Assembly (NCBI RefSeq): GCF_017084525.1
Contig: NZ_CP070950.1
Span: 1,922,001-1,986,000 of the forward strand
Length of the DNA: 64,000 nt
Source of the DNA: Conexibacter sp. SYSU D00693
GTDB taxonomy: Bacteria > Actinomycetota > Thermoleophilia > Solirubrobacterales > Solirubrobacteraceae
Reading direction: 5' to 3'
Part shown: positions 7,655 through 16,387 of the stretch, piece by piece
Position numbering within the stretch: position 1 is the first letter of the stretch
Layout: each line of letters starts with the position of its first letter
Translations under genes and position numbers: made by a program
The notes under the pieces: model-generated
What the model was told of the DNA's origin: nothing
What the model saw: the letters and a program-made list of their open reading frames with translations, nothing else
Databases searched by the model: none

Positions 7655-8609
7655 TGCCGGGACCGCTGGCCTCGCCGGCGCCCTCGTCGGAGGTGTCGTC
7701 GGCGGAGCCGGTGTCCTCGACGACCTCGGAGACCCGCTCCTGGTCGGGGTCGCCGTACGCCGCGGTGCTCGCGTCGGACTCGACCTCCGGCCGGAACGCG
7801 TCGCGCAGCGGGTTGCCGCCGCCGTCGCCGTGGGTCGCGTTCTCGATGAGGTCCTGCTCGGCGAGCTCGAAGCCCTCCTGCTCGCCGCCGCCGGCCTCGT
7901 AGACCGGCTCCATCGCCGGGTCGCCGCCGGCGTCGTCCTGGTGGGGGCCGCCGATCATCGCGGCCTCCGCCGCCGCCGCGGCGGCCTCGTCGGCGACGAG
8001 GGTCTCGATGTCGTCGGCACCCGGGTCCTCGCCCGGGAGCCGCTCGGGCATCCGCGCATCGGCGGCCTCCTCGATCTCGGTGGTGCTCGCCGGCGGACCG
8101 GGGGCGGTCACCGACGGGCCGGGGGTGTCGACCGGCGGCGTGGCCGCCACCGGCGTGGGGGTGCCCGCGGAGCGCGCGGGCGGCGGCGTGCTCACGCCGT
8201 TGACGCTGGGCGAGCCGGTGCCGTGGACGCCGCCGGGGGTCTGCGCCCCGGGCTGCTTGTCGCCGGGCGTGGCCTGGGTCAGCGCGGCGCCGAGGACCTC
8301 GGAGGCGCCGACGAGCACGTGCGGGAGCCAGCCCTTGACGCCCTCGTCCTTGGTCTTCAGCAGCCAGGGCGAGGCGGCCATGAACGCGCCGGTGGCGGCG
8401 TCGAGGGCGAGGTGGCCCTTCATGGGGATGACGCGCTTGACGCCGAGCTCGTAGTCGGTCAGCGCGCTGGCGGCGAGGGCGCCGCCGGCGGCGGCGCGGA
8501 AGAGCAGCGTGCTCCGCGTGCCGAGCCCGAGGACGGACGGGGCGGCCATGATGGCGGCACCGCCCGCGTAGTCGAGCACGGCGTGGGCCTTCGTCGGGAT
8601 GCGGGGCAT
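7638..8609 (-). CDS. Membrane protein with SPW-like N-terminus and long acidic tail
   Basis: Protein of about 323 residues starting at ATG 8609 (MPRIPTKAHAVLDYAGG). The first 100 residues hold three or four hydrophobic segments and an AASPWLL motif like SPW-repeat membrane proteins (see VIPMKGHLALDAATGAFMA). From about residue 110 it becomes a low-complexity Pro/Thr/Gly then Glu/Asp-rich tail of roughly 210 residues, probably disordered. Function is unknown. It overlaps the cupin gene by 17 bp at its 3' end. The tail is unusual for this family and may have a cytoplasmic or surface scaffold role. Confidence 0.7.
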   Translation of the reverse strand: MPRIPTKAHAVLDYAGGAAIMAAPSVLGLGTRSTLLFRAAAGGALAASALTDYELGVKRVIPMKGHLALDAATGAFMAASPWLLKTKDEGVKGWLPHVLVGASEVLGAALTQATPGDKQPGAQTPGGVHGTGSPSVNGVSTPPPARSAGTPTPVAATPPVDTPGPSVTAPGPPASTTEIEEAADARMPERLPGEDPGADDIETLVADEAAAAAAEAAMIGGPHQDDAGGDPAMEPVYEAGGGEQEGFELAEQDLIENATHGDGGGNPLRDAFRPEVESDASTAAYGDPDQERVSEVVEDTGSADDTSDEGAGEASGPGITHER

Positions 8610-8654
8610 GTCCAGGCGCCTACCCGGGCGGCGCCCGCCCTGCACACGCGCGCC

Positions 8655-9344
8655 TCAGCGATGCAGCGCCAGGCGCTGGCCGTTCATCGCGTGGGCCGCG
8701 TCGGAGACGAGGTAGGCCAGCGCGGCGGCGACGTCGTCGACGTGGGTGTGCGACGCGAAGGCGTTGCCGGGCTCGTCCGCGCGCATCCGGTCGGTCACCA
8801 GGGCGTTGACCACCACGACGTTCGCGGTCGCCCCGTGCTCGGCGAGCTCGGCGGCGAAGGTCAGCGTCCACGCCTCGGCGGCCGCCTTGGCCGCGGCGTA
8901 CGCCGCGTTGCCCGCGACCGGCCGCTGCGCCACCGTCGACGAGACGAGGGCGAAGCGCCCGCGCGGGCCCGCGGCCTTCAGCGCCGGCGCGAAGGCCCGC
9001 GTGGAGTGGACGACGGTGTGCAGGAGCAGGCGCTCGAGGAGCTCGAGGTCGGCGAGGTCGAGCGCCTCGACCGTCCGGCCCCCGCGCCAGCCGCCGACGA
9101 GGTGCAGCAGGCCGTCGACCTCGCCGAGCGCCGCCGCCCACTGCGCGGCGCCCTCCGCGGAGGCGAGGTCGGCCGTGCGCGCGTCGCCCGCGTGCTCGCG
9201 GACGACCTCCAGTGCGCCGGCGTCGCGGTCGGCCGCGGCCACCCAGGCACCCTGCTCGGCCAGCGCCCGGACCACCGCGGGACCGAGCGCGCCGCCCGCT
9301 CCGGCGACCGCGATGCGGCGCCCCTCCAGCCCTCGCTGCTGCAC
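8655..9344 (-). CDS. Short-chain dehydrogenase/reductase
   Basis: Classical SDR of about 229 residues, starting at GTG 9344 (QQRGLEGRRIAVAGAGG). The Rossmann glycine motif is GAGGALG near residues 14-20, the catalytic Ser lies in VSSTVAQRP and the YxxxK pair is AYAAAKAAAEAW. It should carry out NAD(P)-dependent oxidoreduction of an unknown alcohol or ketone. The usual NNAG motif is replaced by HLVGGWRGG, which is seen in some actinobacterial SDRs. It is divergent from the opuC operon. Confidence 0.85.
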   Translation of the reverse strand: MQQRGLEGRRIAVAGAGGALGPAVVRALAEQGAWVAAADRDAGALEVVREHAGDARTADLASAEGAAQWAAALGEVDGLLHLVGGWRGGRTVEALDLADLELLERLLLHTVVHSTRAFAPALKAAGPRGRFALVSSTVAQRPVAGNAAYAAAKAAAEAWTLTFAAELAEHGATANVVVVNALVTDRMRADEPGNAFASHTHVDDVAAALAYLVSDAAHAMNGQRLALHR

Positions 9345-9412
9345 GTCGCGAGCGTAGCTGCGCACGCGCCAGCCCCCACGGCACGCCGCCCGAGGCACTA
9401 GGCTCGCCGCTT

Positions 9413-9431
9413 CGCGTTGCTCTGCAACGCG
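9413..9431. promoter_or_regulatory. Hairpin/operator just before the opuC operon
   Basis: CGCGTTGC-TCT-GCAACGCG is a perfect 8-bp stem with a 3-nt loop. It ends 9 bp before the opuCA ATG (9440) and abuts the ribosome binding site CAGGAG. It could be an operator or an RNA hairpin limiting translation until induction. Confidence 0.45.
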
Positions 9432-9439
9432 CCAGGAGC

Positions 9440-10609
9440 ATGGCCCAGACGCCCTCCCCAGCGGTCAGCATCGAGTTCCGCGACGCGACCAAGCGCTACC
9501 CCGGCGCGTCCGCGCCGGCGGTCGACGGCCTCTCGCTCACCGTCGAGGCCGGGCAGATCTGCGTGCTCGTCGGTCCCTCAGGCTGCGGCAAGACCACCGC
9601 GATGCGCATGGTCAACCGGCTGATCGACATGACCAGCGGCGACATCCTGCTCGGCGGGCGCTCGGTCAAGGACCGCAGGCCGGCCGAGCTGCGGCGCGAG
9701 GTCGGCTACGCGATCCAGCAGATCGGCCTCTTCCCGCACCAGACGGTGGCCAGGAACATCGCGACGGTCCCCGGCCTGCTGGGGTGGGACAAGGACCGCA
9801 TCCGCGCCCGGGTCGACGAGCTGCTCGAGCTCATCTCGCTGGACCCCGACGAGGTGCGCGACCGCTACCCGGGCCAGCTGTCCGGCGGCCAGCGCCAGCG
9901 CGTCGGCGTCGCCCGAGCGCTCGCGGCCGACCCGCCGGTCCTGCTCATGGACGAGCCGTTCGGCGCGATCGACCCGATCAACCGCGAGCGCCTGCAGAAC
10001 GAGTTCCTGCGCCTGCAGGCCGAGCTGCGCAAGACGATCGTCTTCGTCACCCACGACATCGACGAGGCGATCAAGATGGGCGACCGGATCGCGGTCATGC
10101 GCACGGGCGGCGAGCTCGTGCAGTACGCCGCGCCGGCCGAGCTGCTGACCGACCCGGCCGACGACTTCGTCGAGCGCTTCGTCGGGGCCGACCGGGCGCT
10201 CAAGCGCCTCGCGCTGCAGCGGGTGCGCGACGTCGACCTGTGGAAGGTCGCGACGGCGCGCGAGGGCGACAGCGTCGCCGGGGCCCGCACGGCGATGGCG
10301 GAGAGCGACGTGCCCGAGCTGCTGCTGCTCGTCGGCGCCGACGGCCGGCCCCGGGGCTGGCTGGCCGAGCGCGACCTCACCGGCGCGACCATCCCGGCGC
10401 AGGGCAGCTCCGAGGCGACGCCGGTGCTCGAGCTCGACGACGTCCTGCGCGACGCGCTCGGCGACCTGCTGTCGGCCCAGACGCAGTACGGCCCGGTGGT
10501 CGACGCCCAGGGCCGGCTGGCCGGCGTGCTCTCGATGGCGGTGATCGCGCACGCGCTGCACGTGCCCGCCAGCGAGGTGCGCTCGAGCTCCGCCCTGGTC
10601 GAGGGATGA
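9440..10609 (+). CDS. opuCA: Osmoprotectant ABC transporter ATP-binding protein
   Basis: ATPase of the OpuC/ProV type, 389 residues from ATG 9440 with CAGGAG upstream. Walker A is GPSGCGKTT (about residue 40), the signature LSGGQRQRVGVARAL, Walker B LLMDEPFGAIDP with the family-typical Phe-Gly-Ala-Ile-Asp, and the switch THDIDEA. The segment after residue 260 is a CBS-like tandem domain (two units ending around 389) that in OpuA senses ionic strength or binds c-di-AMP. It powers uptake of glycine betaine, choline or carnitine. It is the first of four overlapping genes. Confidence 0.92.
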   Translation: MAQTPSPAVSIEFRDATKRYPGASAPAVDGLSLTVEAGQICVLVGPSGCGKTTAMRMVNRLIDMTSGDILLGGRSVKDRRPAELRREVGYAIQQIGLFPHQTVARNIATVPGLLGWDKDRIRARVDELLELISLDPDEVRDRYPGQLSGGQRQRVGVARALAADPPVLLMDEPFGAIDPINRERLQNEFLRLQAELRKTIVFVTHDIDEAIKMGDRIAVMRTGGELVQYAAPAELLTDPADDFVERFVGADRALKRLALQRVRDVDLWKVATAREGDSVAGARTAMAESDVPELLLLVGADGRPRGWLAERDLTGATIPAQGSSEATPVLELDDVLRDALGDLLSAQTQYGPVVDAQGRLAGVLSMAVIAHALHVPASEVRSSSALVEG

Positions 10610-11331
10610 GCCTCGAGCTGCTCGTCGGCCAGATCCAGATCCGTGAGCGCACCGGGCAGGGCTGCGTCGCGGAGAACGGCTTCTGCCCCGACTGGATCGC
10701 CGACAACCTCGACAAGTACTGGTCGCCGTTGCTCGAGCACGTGTGGCTGAGCGTCGTCTCGGTCGCGATCGGCTTCCTCATCGCCTTCGCGCTGGCCGTC
10801 GTCGCCCACCGCCGCCGCTGGCTGACCGGGCCGATCCTCGGCGTCACGGGCGCGCTCTACACCGTGCCGAGCGTCGCGGCGTTCCTGCTGCTGCTGCCGA
10901 TCACCGGCCGCGGCAACGGGACGGCGATCGTCGCGCTGGTCGCCTACACGCTGCTCATCCTCTTCCGCAACATCACGACCGGGCTGCGCAACGTCCCGGC
11001 CGAGGCCGTGGACGCCGCCCGTGGGATGGGCCTCACCGACCGCCAGGTCCTGCGGCGCGTCGAGCTGCCGCTCGCGGCGCCCGAGGTCCTGGCCGGCCTG
11101 CGGATCGCCTTCACGACGACGGTCGGCCTCGCGACGCTCGCGTTCTTCGCGGGCGGCGGCGGGCTGGGCGAGCTCATCTACTCCGAGAAGGCGGGCACCG
11201 GTGGCATCCGCTTCCAGTCCAACGTCGTCGTCGCGGGCGGGCTGGCGATCCTGCTCGCCGCGGTCGGTGACCTGATCGTCCTCGGCGTGCAGCGCCACGT
11301 CGCGCGCTGGCAGCGGGTGGCGCAGGCGTGA
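10606..11331 (+). CDS. opuCB: Osmoprotectant ABC transporter permease 1
   Basis: Permease of 241 residues; ATG 10606 overlaps the opuCA stop by 4 bp. After a hydrophilic N-terminus with two cysteines (GCVAENGFCPDW) come five or six membrane spans. The EAA loop that docks on the ATPase reads EAVDAARGMGLTDRQVLRRVELP. It is paired with a second, diverged permease downstream, as in OpuCB/OpuCD systems where the two form a heterodimer. Confidence 0.9.
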   Translation: MSLELLVGQIQIRERTGQGCVAENGFCPDWIADNLDKYWSPLLEHVWLSVVSVAIGFLIAFALAVVAHRRRWLTGPILGVTGALYTVPSVAAFLLLLPITGRGNGTAIVALVAYTLLILFRNITTGLRNVPAEAVDAARGMGLTDRQVLRRVELPLAAPEVLAGLRIAFTTTVGLATLAFFAGGGGLGELIYSEKAGTGGIRFQSNVVVAGGLAILLAAVGDLIVLGVQRHVARWQRVAQA

Positions 11332-12104
11332 GCGACCTCGGCTGCGGCCCGGCGCCCCAGGACCTCGGCGCGTTCCACGACGCGGTCGACTTCCTGCTCT
11401 CCCAGCGCGAGTCGATCTCCGGGGGCGTCTGCATCGGCGGCCTGGGCGAGGTCGGCGACCTCGCGGCCAGCCACATGACGCTGAGCCTCGTCGCGGTGGC
11501 GGTGGCGGTCGCCGTGGCGGTGCCGATCGGCGTCTGGCTCGGGCACGTGGGCCGCGGGGAGTTCCTGGCGGTCTCGGTCTCGAACGTCGGGCGGGCGGTG
11601 CCCTCGCTGGCGCTGCTGGCGTTCTTCGTCGCCTTCCTCGGGATCGGCTTCACGAACGTCGCGGCGGTGCTGACGCTCCTGGCCATCCCGCCGATCCTCA
11701 CCAACACCTACGTGGGGATCCGGCAGGCCGACCGCGAGGCGGTGGAGGCCGCACGCGGCATGGGCTTCACCGGCGCGCAGGTGGCGCGGCGCATCGAGCT
11801 GCCGCTGGCGATGCCGACGATCTTCGGCGGGATCCGCACGTCCGCGGTCGCCGTGGTGGCCACGGCGACGATCTCGCCGCTGGCCAACACCGAGTCCTTG
11901 GGCAACCCCATCCTGGAGCCCCAGACCTACGGCGACGCCGGCCAGCTCGGCGCGGCGATCGCCGTCGCACTGCTCACGCTGGCCACCGACGGCGTGCTGG
12001 GCCTCGTCCAGCGCGCGGTCACCCCGGCCGGCATCCGCGCCGGCGCGCATCCGCGCACCAAGCGGCTGTCCCTCCCCATCCCCAGAAGAGCGGAGACCAC
12101 ATGA
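11328..12104 (+). CDS. opuCD: Osmoprotectant ABC transporter permease 2
   Basis: Second permease of 258 residues, GTG start at 11328 overlapping the preceding stop. It has the same architecture as its neighbour, with the EAA loop EAVEAARGMGFTGAQVARRIELP and a hydrophobic first span made largely of Val-Ala dipeptides. The C-terminal 25 residues are basic and Pro-rich. It forms the transmembrane pore with OpuCB. Confidence 0.9.
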   Translation: MSDLGCGPAPQDLGAFHDAVDFLLSQRESISGGVCIGGLGEVGDLAASHMTLSLVAVAVAVAVAVPIGVWLGHVGRGEFLAVSVSNVGRAVPSLALLAFFVAFLGIGFTNVAAVLTLLAIPPILTNTYVGIRQADREAVEAARGMGFTGAQVARRIELPLAMPTIFGGIRTSAVAVVATATISPLANTESLGNPILEPQTYGDAGQLGAAIAVALLTLATDGVLGLVQRAVTPAGIRAGAHPRTKRLSLPIPRRAETT

Positions 12105-13108
12105 AGACGACCCTCAAGGCGCTCGCGAGCGCCCTGCTGCTGCTCGTGCTCGCGTTCGCCGTCGGCGCCTGCGGCGACGACGAGGACGACGCGGCCGGCG
12201 GCTCCGGCGGCGGCGACGCCCCGGCGCAGACCCAGACGACGTCGGGCGGCGGCGGCAAGCTCATCGAGCGCGACGCGGCCAACTCGGGCAAGCGGATCAC
12301 CGTCGGCTCGAAGAACTTCGCCGAGCAGTACATCCTCGGCGAGATCTACGCCCAGGCCCTCCAGGCGGCGGGCTTCACCGTCAAGAAGCAGCTCGACCTC
12401 GGCTCCGAGCAGGTCGCCTTCCGGGCGCTCAAGCGCGGGACGATCGACGCCTACCCCGAGTACACGGGCACGGCCCTGACGTCCTTCTACAAGGTGGAGG
12501 TCGACGACGTCCCGCGCGACAAGGAGCAGTCCTTCGCCCAGCTCAAGGCCGACCTCGCGAAGGACGGCATCACGGCGATGCCGCAGACGCCGTTCCAGAA
12601 CACCTACGTCGTGACGTCGACCAAGGCGGTCGCCGACGAGCTGGGCAACCCGAAGACCATCACCGAGCTCGCCGAGAAGGCCGGCTCGTCCAAGCGGCTG
12701 TCGGGCTTCCCGGAGTGCCGCCAGCGCACGGACTGCCTCCTGGGCCTCAAGCAGCGCTACGGCTGGTCGCCGAAGTTCGTGTCGAGCACGGGCCAGTACT
12801 CCGACCTCGACAAGGGCCAGGCCGACTTCACGATGGGCTTCGGCACCGACGGCCCGCTGTCGCTGGACAAGTACGTCACCTACGAGGACGACAAGCAGCT
12901 CTTCCCGCCCTACTACGTGACCTTCATGGTCCGCCAGAGCGGCGTGGAGAAGCTCGGCGCCGGTGGCCAGGCGGTCATCGAGAAGGTGCAGGAGCCGCTG
13001 ACCGAGGAGGTCATGCAGGAGCTCAACTCCCGCGTGACCATCGACAAGCAGAAGCCCGAGGCCGTCGCCGCCGCGTACCTGCGCGAGGCCGGCTTCGTCG
13101 AGGGCTGA
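12101..13108 (+). CDS. opuCC: Osmoprotectant-binding lipoprotein
   Basis: Substrate-binding protein of 335 residues overlapping opuCD by 4 bp. A lipoprotein signal ends with the lipobox VGAC (Cys about residue 24), followed by an acidic, Gly-rich tether. The QAT/OpuAC domain starts with VGSKNFAEQYILGEIYAQAL near 68 and contains YPEYTGTAL, the usual ligand-cage region. Aromatic residues for quaternary-amine binding are present but cannot be assigned individually by eye. It delivers betaine-like osmolytes to the OpuCB/CD pore from the outer face of the membrane. Confidence 0.92.
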   Translation: MKTTLKALASALLLLVLAFAVGACGDDEDDAAGGSGGGDAPAQTQTTSGGGGKLIERDAANSGKRITVGSKNFAEQYILGEIYAQALQAAGFTVKKQLDLGSEQVAFRALKRGTIDAYPEYTGTALTSFYKVEVDDVPRDKEQSFAQLKADLAKDGITAMPQTPFQNTYVVTSTKAVADELGNPKTITELAEKAGSSKRLSGFPECRQRTDCLLGLKQRYGWSPKFVSSTGQYSDLDKGQADFTMGFGTDGPLSLDKYVTYEDDKQLFPPYYVTFMVRQSGVEKLGAGGQAVIEKVQEPLTEEVMQELNSRVTIDKQKPEAVAAAYLREAGFVEG

Positions 13109-13129
13109 TCGCGGGCTGACGTGCGCGTT

Positions 13130-13159
13130 CCCCGGGGTGCTCGGTCGGGCACCCCGGGG
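13130..13159 (+). terminator. Terminator of the opuC operon
   Basis: Perfect 11-bp stem CCCCGGGGTGC / GCACCCCGGGG with an 8-nt loop, 21 bp after the opuCC stop. There is no clear T-tract, as is common in high-GC actinomycetes. It ends only 2 bp before the GTG of the next gene. Confidence 0.75.
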
Positions 13160-13161
13160 GC

Positions 13162-13623
13162 GTGCCGTCCTACGGGGAGTGCCAGTCCGCCGAGGTCGAC
13201 GCGTCGCCGGAGGACTGCTTCGCGGCGCTCACCGACTTCGAGGCCCTGCCGTCGTGGCAGGGCGCGGTCCGCGAGGTCCGCGTGCTCGAGCGCGACGCGG
13301 CCGGCCGGGGCTCGCTGGTCGAGTACGCGGTCGACGCGAAGGTGCGCACGCTGCGCTACCGGCTGCGCCAGGACTACGCGGGCGCGCCGGAGCGTCTCGG
13401 GTGCACGTACGCGGGCGGCGACTTCCGCGACTTCGCCGGGGAGTGGCGCTTCGCGGCGCTCGACGGCGGCGGACGGTGCCGCGTCGAGCTCGACCTCTCG
13501 ATCGACCCTGGCCGCTTCGTGCCGGGGCCGGTGCGCGGCCTGATCGCCGACGCGGTGATGAAGCGCGCGCTGGGCGACCTGCAGGCGCGGTTCGCTAGAA
13601 GCGCCGCAGGCGCGCCTCGCTGA
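13162..13623 (+). CDS. SRPBCC (polyketide cyclase/START-like) protein
   Basis: Small lipid-pocket protein of 153 residues, GTG start 13162. The N-terminal strand-helix CQSAEVDASPEDCFAALTDFE with WQGAV matches the SRPBCC fold used by polyketide cyclases, START-like carriers and Aha1-type proteins. The C-terminal long helix (about 115-145) closes the cavity. The ligand is unknown. The 3' end overlaps the convergent flavoenzyme by 29 bp. No Shine-Dalgarno is visible because a terminator hairpin abuts the start, so the true start may differ or the mRNA may be leaderless. Confidence 0.75.
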   Translation: MPSYGECQSAEVDASPEDCFAALTDFEALPSWQGAVREVRVLERDAAGRGSLVEYAVDAKVRTLRYRLRQDYAGAPERLGCTYAGGDFRDFAGEWRFAALDGGGRCRVELDLSIDPGRFVPGPVRGLIADAVMKRALGDLQARFARSAAGAPR

Positions 13624-15115
13624 GCGCGAGCTTCGCGGCGGCGGCGCCGGGGACGCCGTGCACGGCGCCGCCGGGGAAGGTCGCGGCGCTGCAGAGGTAG
13701 AGGCCGCGGATCGGCGTCCGGTAGGGCGTCAGGCTCGGCAGCGGGCGGAAGACGACCTGGTCCAGCGCGTAGGAGCCGGCGCCGACGTCGCCGCCGTGGA
13801 GGTTGGCATCGCGGTGGAAGAGGTCGTCGGGGCCCATGACGTGGCGGGCCTTGATGCGGTCGCGGAAGCCGGGGGCGAACTGCTCGATGCGCGCCTCCAT
13901 CCGCTCGACCTCCTGCTCGAGGTCCTTCGGCCAGCCGCGGCCCTGCGGTCCGTGGGTGTAGGCCCAGGCGGTGTGCTTGCCCGCCGGCGCGCGGGTCGGG
14001 TCGGCGACGGTCTGCTGGCCGAGCAGCATGAACGGCTGCTCGGGCAGGTGCGGTCCGGAGACCTCGGTGTCGCGCAGGACCTCGTGCTCCTCGCCGCCGA
14101 CGTGGACGGTCCCGGCGCGGCGGGCGACCGGCGCGCTCCACGGGATCCGGCCGTCGAGGGCCCAGTCGACCTTCACCGTCGCGGGGCCGGGGCGGTAGCG
14201 GGCGAGCGCGTGGTCGTAGCGCGCCGGCAGGTCACCCTCCGCCAGGGTCCGCAGCTGGCGCGGGAGGACGTCGGCGAGGACGAGCGAGCCCGAGACGCGG
14301 TCGCCGTCCTGCAGGTGGACGCCGACGACCTTGCCGCGCTCCGTGGCGACCTTCGTGACGCGGGCGTTCGTGCGGATCGTGCCCCCGAGCTCCTGGAGGT
14401 GGGCGGTCAGGGCCTGGGCCAGCCTCGCCGCACCGCCCTCCGGGCTCGGCCACCCCGCGGCGTGTCCGAGGAGGTTGAGGTAGGCCGCGGCGATGGCGCT
14501 GCCGGCGCCGTTGGGCGGGACGTCGCCGTGCATCGCCGCGCCGTAGAGCCAGGCGCGGTTGCCCTGGTCCTCGAAGAGCTCGTGGCCGAGGCCCTGCGCG
14601 GGACCGAGCAGCAGCCGCGCCAGGTCGAGGCCGCCCTTCAGGCCGGTGCGCGCGACGAGCTCGGCCGGTCCCTTCACGGGCGGGAAGCCGGAGAGGAGCG
14701 TGTTGCGCAGCGCGCGGAAGTGGCGCAGGTACGGGTCCGCGAAGGTCGCCCAGGTGTCGCCGTCACCTGGGTGGCGGTCGTCGAGGCTCGCGGCGGTCGC
14801 CTGGACGTCGCGGTGGAGCGCCACCGCGGTCCCGTCCGGGAGCGGGTGGGCGTAGCAGACCTCGGGGTGGATCCACGTGAGCCCGTGGCGCTCGAGCGGC
14901 AGCGCGCGGAACACCGGCGACGCCGCAGCCGCCGGGTAGACCGCGCTGAACACGTCGTGGTGGAAGCCGGGCAGCGTCAGCTCCTCCGTCTTGACCGCCC
15001 CACCGGGCGTCCCGGCCGCCTCCAGCACCGTCACCTCCCGCCCCGCCGCGGCGAGCGCGATGGCCGCCGACAGGCCGTTGGGTCCGGCACCGATGACCAG
15101 GGCGGGACGTGGCAT
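13595..15115 (-). CDS. Phytoene-desaturase-like FAD-dependent oxidoreductase
   Basis: Flavoprotein of 506 residues in the CrtI/PYROXD2-like group. The N-terminal dinucleotide-binding motif is VIGAGPNGLSAAIALAAAG with the ADP-ribose Glu in VTVLEAA about 20 residues on. A TPGGAVKTEELTLPGF loop follows, and the C-terminal FAD motif is GLYLCSAATFPGGAVHG near 470. It should oxidise or isomerise a hydrophobic substrate with FAD. No carotenoid genes (crtB, crtE) are nearby, so the substrate is unknown. A clear paralogue lies at 33995-35470; the two share the order TVHVGG, QQ-x2-ADP and YAxxHxP. Confidence 0.88.
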   Translation of the reverse strand: MPRPALVIGAGPNGLSAAIALAAAGREVTVLEAAGTPGGAVKTEELTLPGFHHDVFSAVYPAAAASPVFRALPLERHGLTWIHPEVCYAHPLPDGTAVALHRDVQATAASLDDRHPGDGDTWATFADPYLRHFRALRNTLLSGFPPVKGPAELVARTGLKGGLDLARLLLGPAQGLGHELFEDQGNRAWLYGAAMHGDVPPNGAGSAIAAAYLNLLGHAAGWPSPEGGAARLAQALTAHLQELGGTIRTNARVTKVATERGKVVGVHLQDGDRVSGSLVLADVLPRQLRTLAEGDLPARYDHALARYRPGPATVKVDWALDGRIPWSAPVARRAGTVHVGGEEHEVLRDTEVSGPHLPEQPFMLLGQQTVADPTRAPAGKHTAWAYTHGPQGRGWPKDLEQEVERMEARIEQFAPGFRDRIKARHVMGPDDLFHRDANLHGGDVGAGSYALDQVVFRPLPSLTPYRTPIRGLYLCSAATFPGGAVHGVPGAAAAKLALSEARLRRF

Positions 15116-15167
15116 CGCCTGTCGGCCTACCCCGCGCCGGGGGTTCGTCGTCGTCGGTGGTGGGTGG

Positions 15168-15407
15168 TCAGTCGAGCAGGCCGACCAGGCCGAGAGTCAG
15201 GAACAGCGCCGCCATGACCCACCGCACGGTGGCGCGGATGAAGCGGTCCTGCCGCGAGTCCGTCGCGTACGTCAGGACCCACCGCTGCCAGACGCTGCGC
15301 GGCCTGCCGTCCGGCGCACCCGCGAGCCGCCGCTGTAGCCGGACGCCGCCAGCCTCGAGGCGCTTGCCGGCGACGACGAGCGCTGTTGCCACGGCGAGGC
15401 ACAACAC
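15168..15407 (-). CDS. Small two-span membrane protein, unknown
   Basis: ORF of 79 residues from GTG 15407. It has a hydrophobic N-terminal segment (LCLAVATALVVAG), a basic middle rich in Arg, a VWQRW stretch, and a second span WVMAALFLTLGLVGLL at the very end. The alternating hydrophobic/basic layout looks like a real small membrane protein rather than chance. It is not recognised. It lies 21 bp downstream of another small ORF on the same strand. Confidence 0.4.
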   Translation of the reverse strand: MLCLAVATALVVAGKRLEAGGVRLQRRLAGAPDGRPRSVWQRWVLTYATDSRQDRFIRATVRWVMAALFLTLGLVGLLD

Positions 15408-15428
15408 CGCCTGCCAGTCCTCGACGGC

Positions 15429-15617
15429 TCAACCCTCCCTGCCGTGGCGCTCAGGCAGTCTGCCACCGCTCGAGGCGCAGGCTGAACCCCTGCACGACCC
15501 CCGCAACGGCACGCCGCAGAGCAGGGCGCGGAGGTCGTCCATGACGGACGAGAACCCGAAGGACGCGCCGAACATCAGCGCAACGACGATGAGCGCCTCC
15601 CGGATCTGCGCCGACAT
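15429..15617 (-). CDS. Small membrane protein, unknown (62 residues)
   Basis: ATG 15617 opens a 62-residue frame beginning MSAQIREALIVVALMFGAS, with a single hydrophobic helix (about residues 8-26) and then a Cys- and Gly-rich hydrophilic tail. It sits 10 bp downstream of the DJ-1/PfpI gene on the same strand and upstream of the 79-residue ORF, so the three may be one transcript. The hydrophobic start is its only support. Confidence 0.3.
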   Translation of the reverse strand: MSAQIREALIVVALMFGASFGFSSVMDDLRALLCGVPLRGSCRGSACASSGGRLPERHGREG

Positions 15618-15627
15618 CGACCTGGGA

Positions 15628-16320
15628 CTACCCCGGGCGCGTGGCGAGTGAGCGCACGGTGTGGCGGGCGATGCCGGCGACGCGGTGCAGCGGAGCGTCG
15701 CCGAGGAGCATGCGCAGCGCGAGGCGCAGGGTCGACGCGCTGGCGGTGTCGGGCGAACCGGCGGAGAACGGCGGCTGGGGGTCGTACTCGATGGCGAGCT
15801 GGAGGGCCTTGGCCCGCTCCTCCCCATGGACCATCGCGGTGAGGGTGAGGGCCATGTCGATCCCGGCGGAGACGCCCGCGCCCGTGATGACCTTCCCGTC
15901 GACGACGACGCGCTCGGCGACGACATCCACGCCCATCGCGCGCAGCCCCTCCCGGAAGGCCCAGTGCGTGGTCGCCCGGCGACCGGTCAGGACGCCGGCC
16001 TTCGCGTAGAGCGCGGCGCCGGTGCAGGCCGACGCGCACCACGTCGCGGTCGCGCTCGCGTCCCGGACCCAGTCGACCAGCACGTCGTCCTCCAGCACCG
16101 GCAGCGGGTCCTCGGCGCCCGGGATGACGATCAGGTCGGGCCGCGGCAGCGTCGCCGGCGTGTCGGTCGGCAGGACCCGCAGCCCCATGTCCGTCGCCAC
16201 CGGCCCCTCGCCGCTCGAGACGACGTGGATCTCGGCGTCCGGCCAGCGGCTCAGCACCTCGTAGGGGCCGATCAGGTCCAGGGCGGTGAAGCCGTCGTAC
16301 ACGACGTAGGCGATCTGCAT
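15628..16320 (-). CDS. DJ-1/PfpI family protein, isonitrile hydratase-like
   Basis: Class I glutamine-amidotransferase-like protein of 230 residues starting at ATG 16320 (MQIAYVVYDGFTALDLIGPYE). The nucleophile elbow reads CASACTGAALYAKAG with the catalytic Cys near 100, followed by TGRRATTHW, the pattern of isonitrile hydratase and of the sensor half of GlxA regulators. No AraC-type DNA-binding domain follows, so it is the enzyme-like form. The C-terminal 40 residues form an additional helical extension. Substrate unknown. Confidence 0.85.
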   Translation of the reverse strand: MQIAYVVYDGFTALDLIGPYEVLSRWPDAEIHVVSSGEGPVATDMGLRVLPTDTPATLPRPDLIVIPGAEDPLPVLEDDVLVDWVRDASATATWCASACTGAALYAKAGVLTGRRATTHWAFREGLRAMGVDVVAERVVVDGKVITGAGVSAGIDMALTLTAMVHGEERAKALQLAIEYDPQPPFSAGSPDTASASTLRLALRMLLGDAPLHRVAGIARHTVRSLATRPG

Positions 16321-16387
16321 GGCGCGACCGACCCTCCCGCGCGACCCCGGCGACGGCAAGGACCTCCACCCCACCCTCTCCGCCATG

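Noticed and set aside
13658-15217. A 519-codon plus-strand frame opposite the flavoenzyme
   Set aside because: The minus-strand protein has intact FAD motifs; this frame shows only low-complexity Arg/Gly/Ala content.
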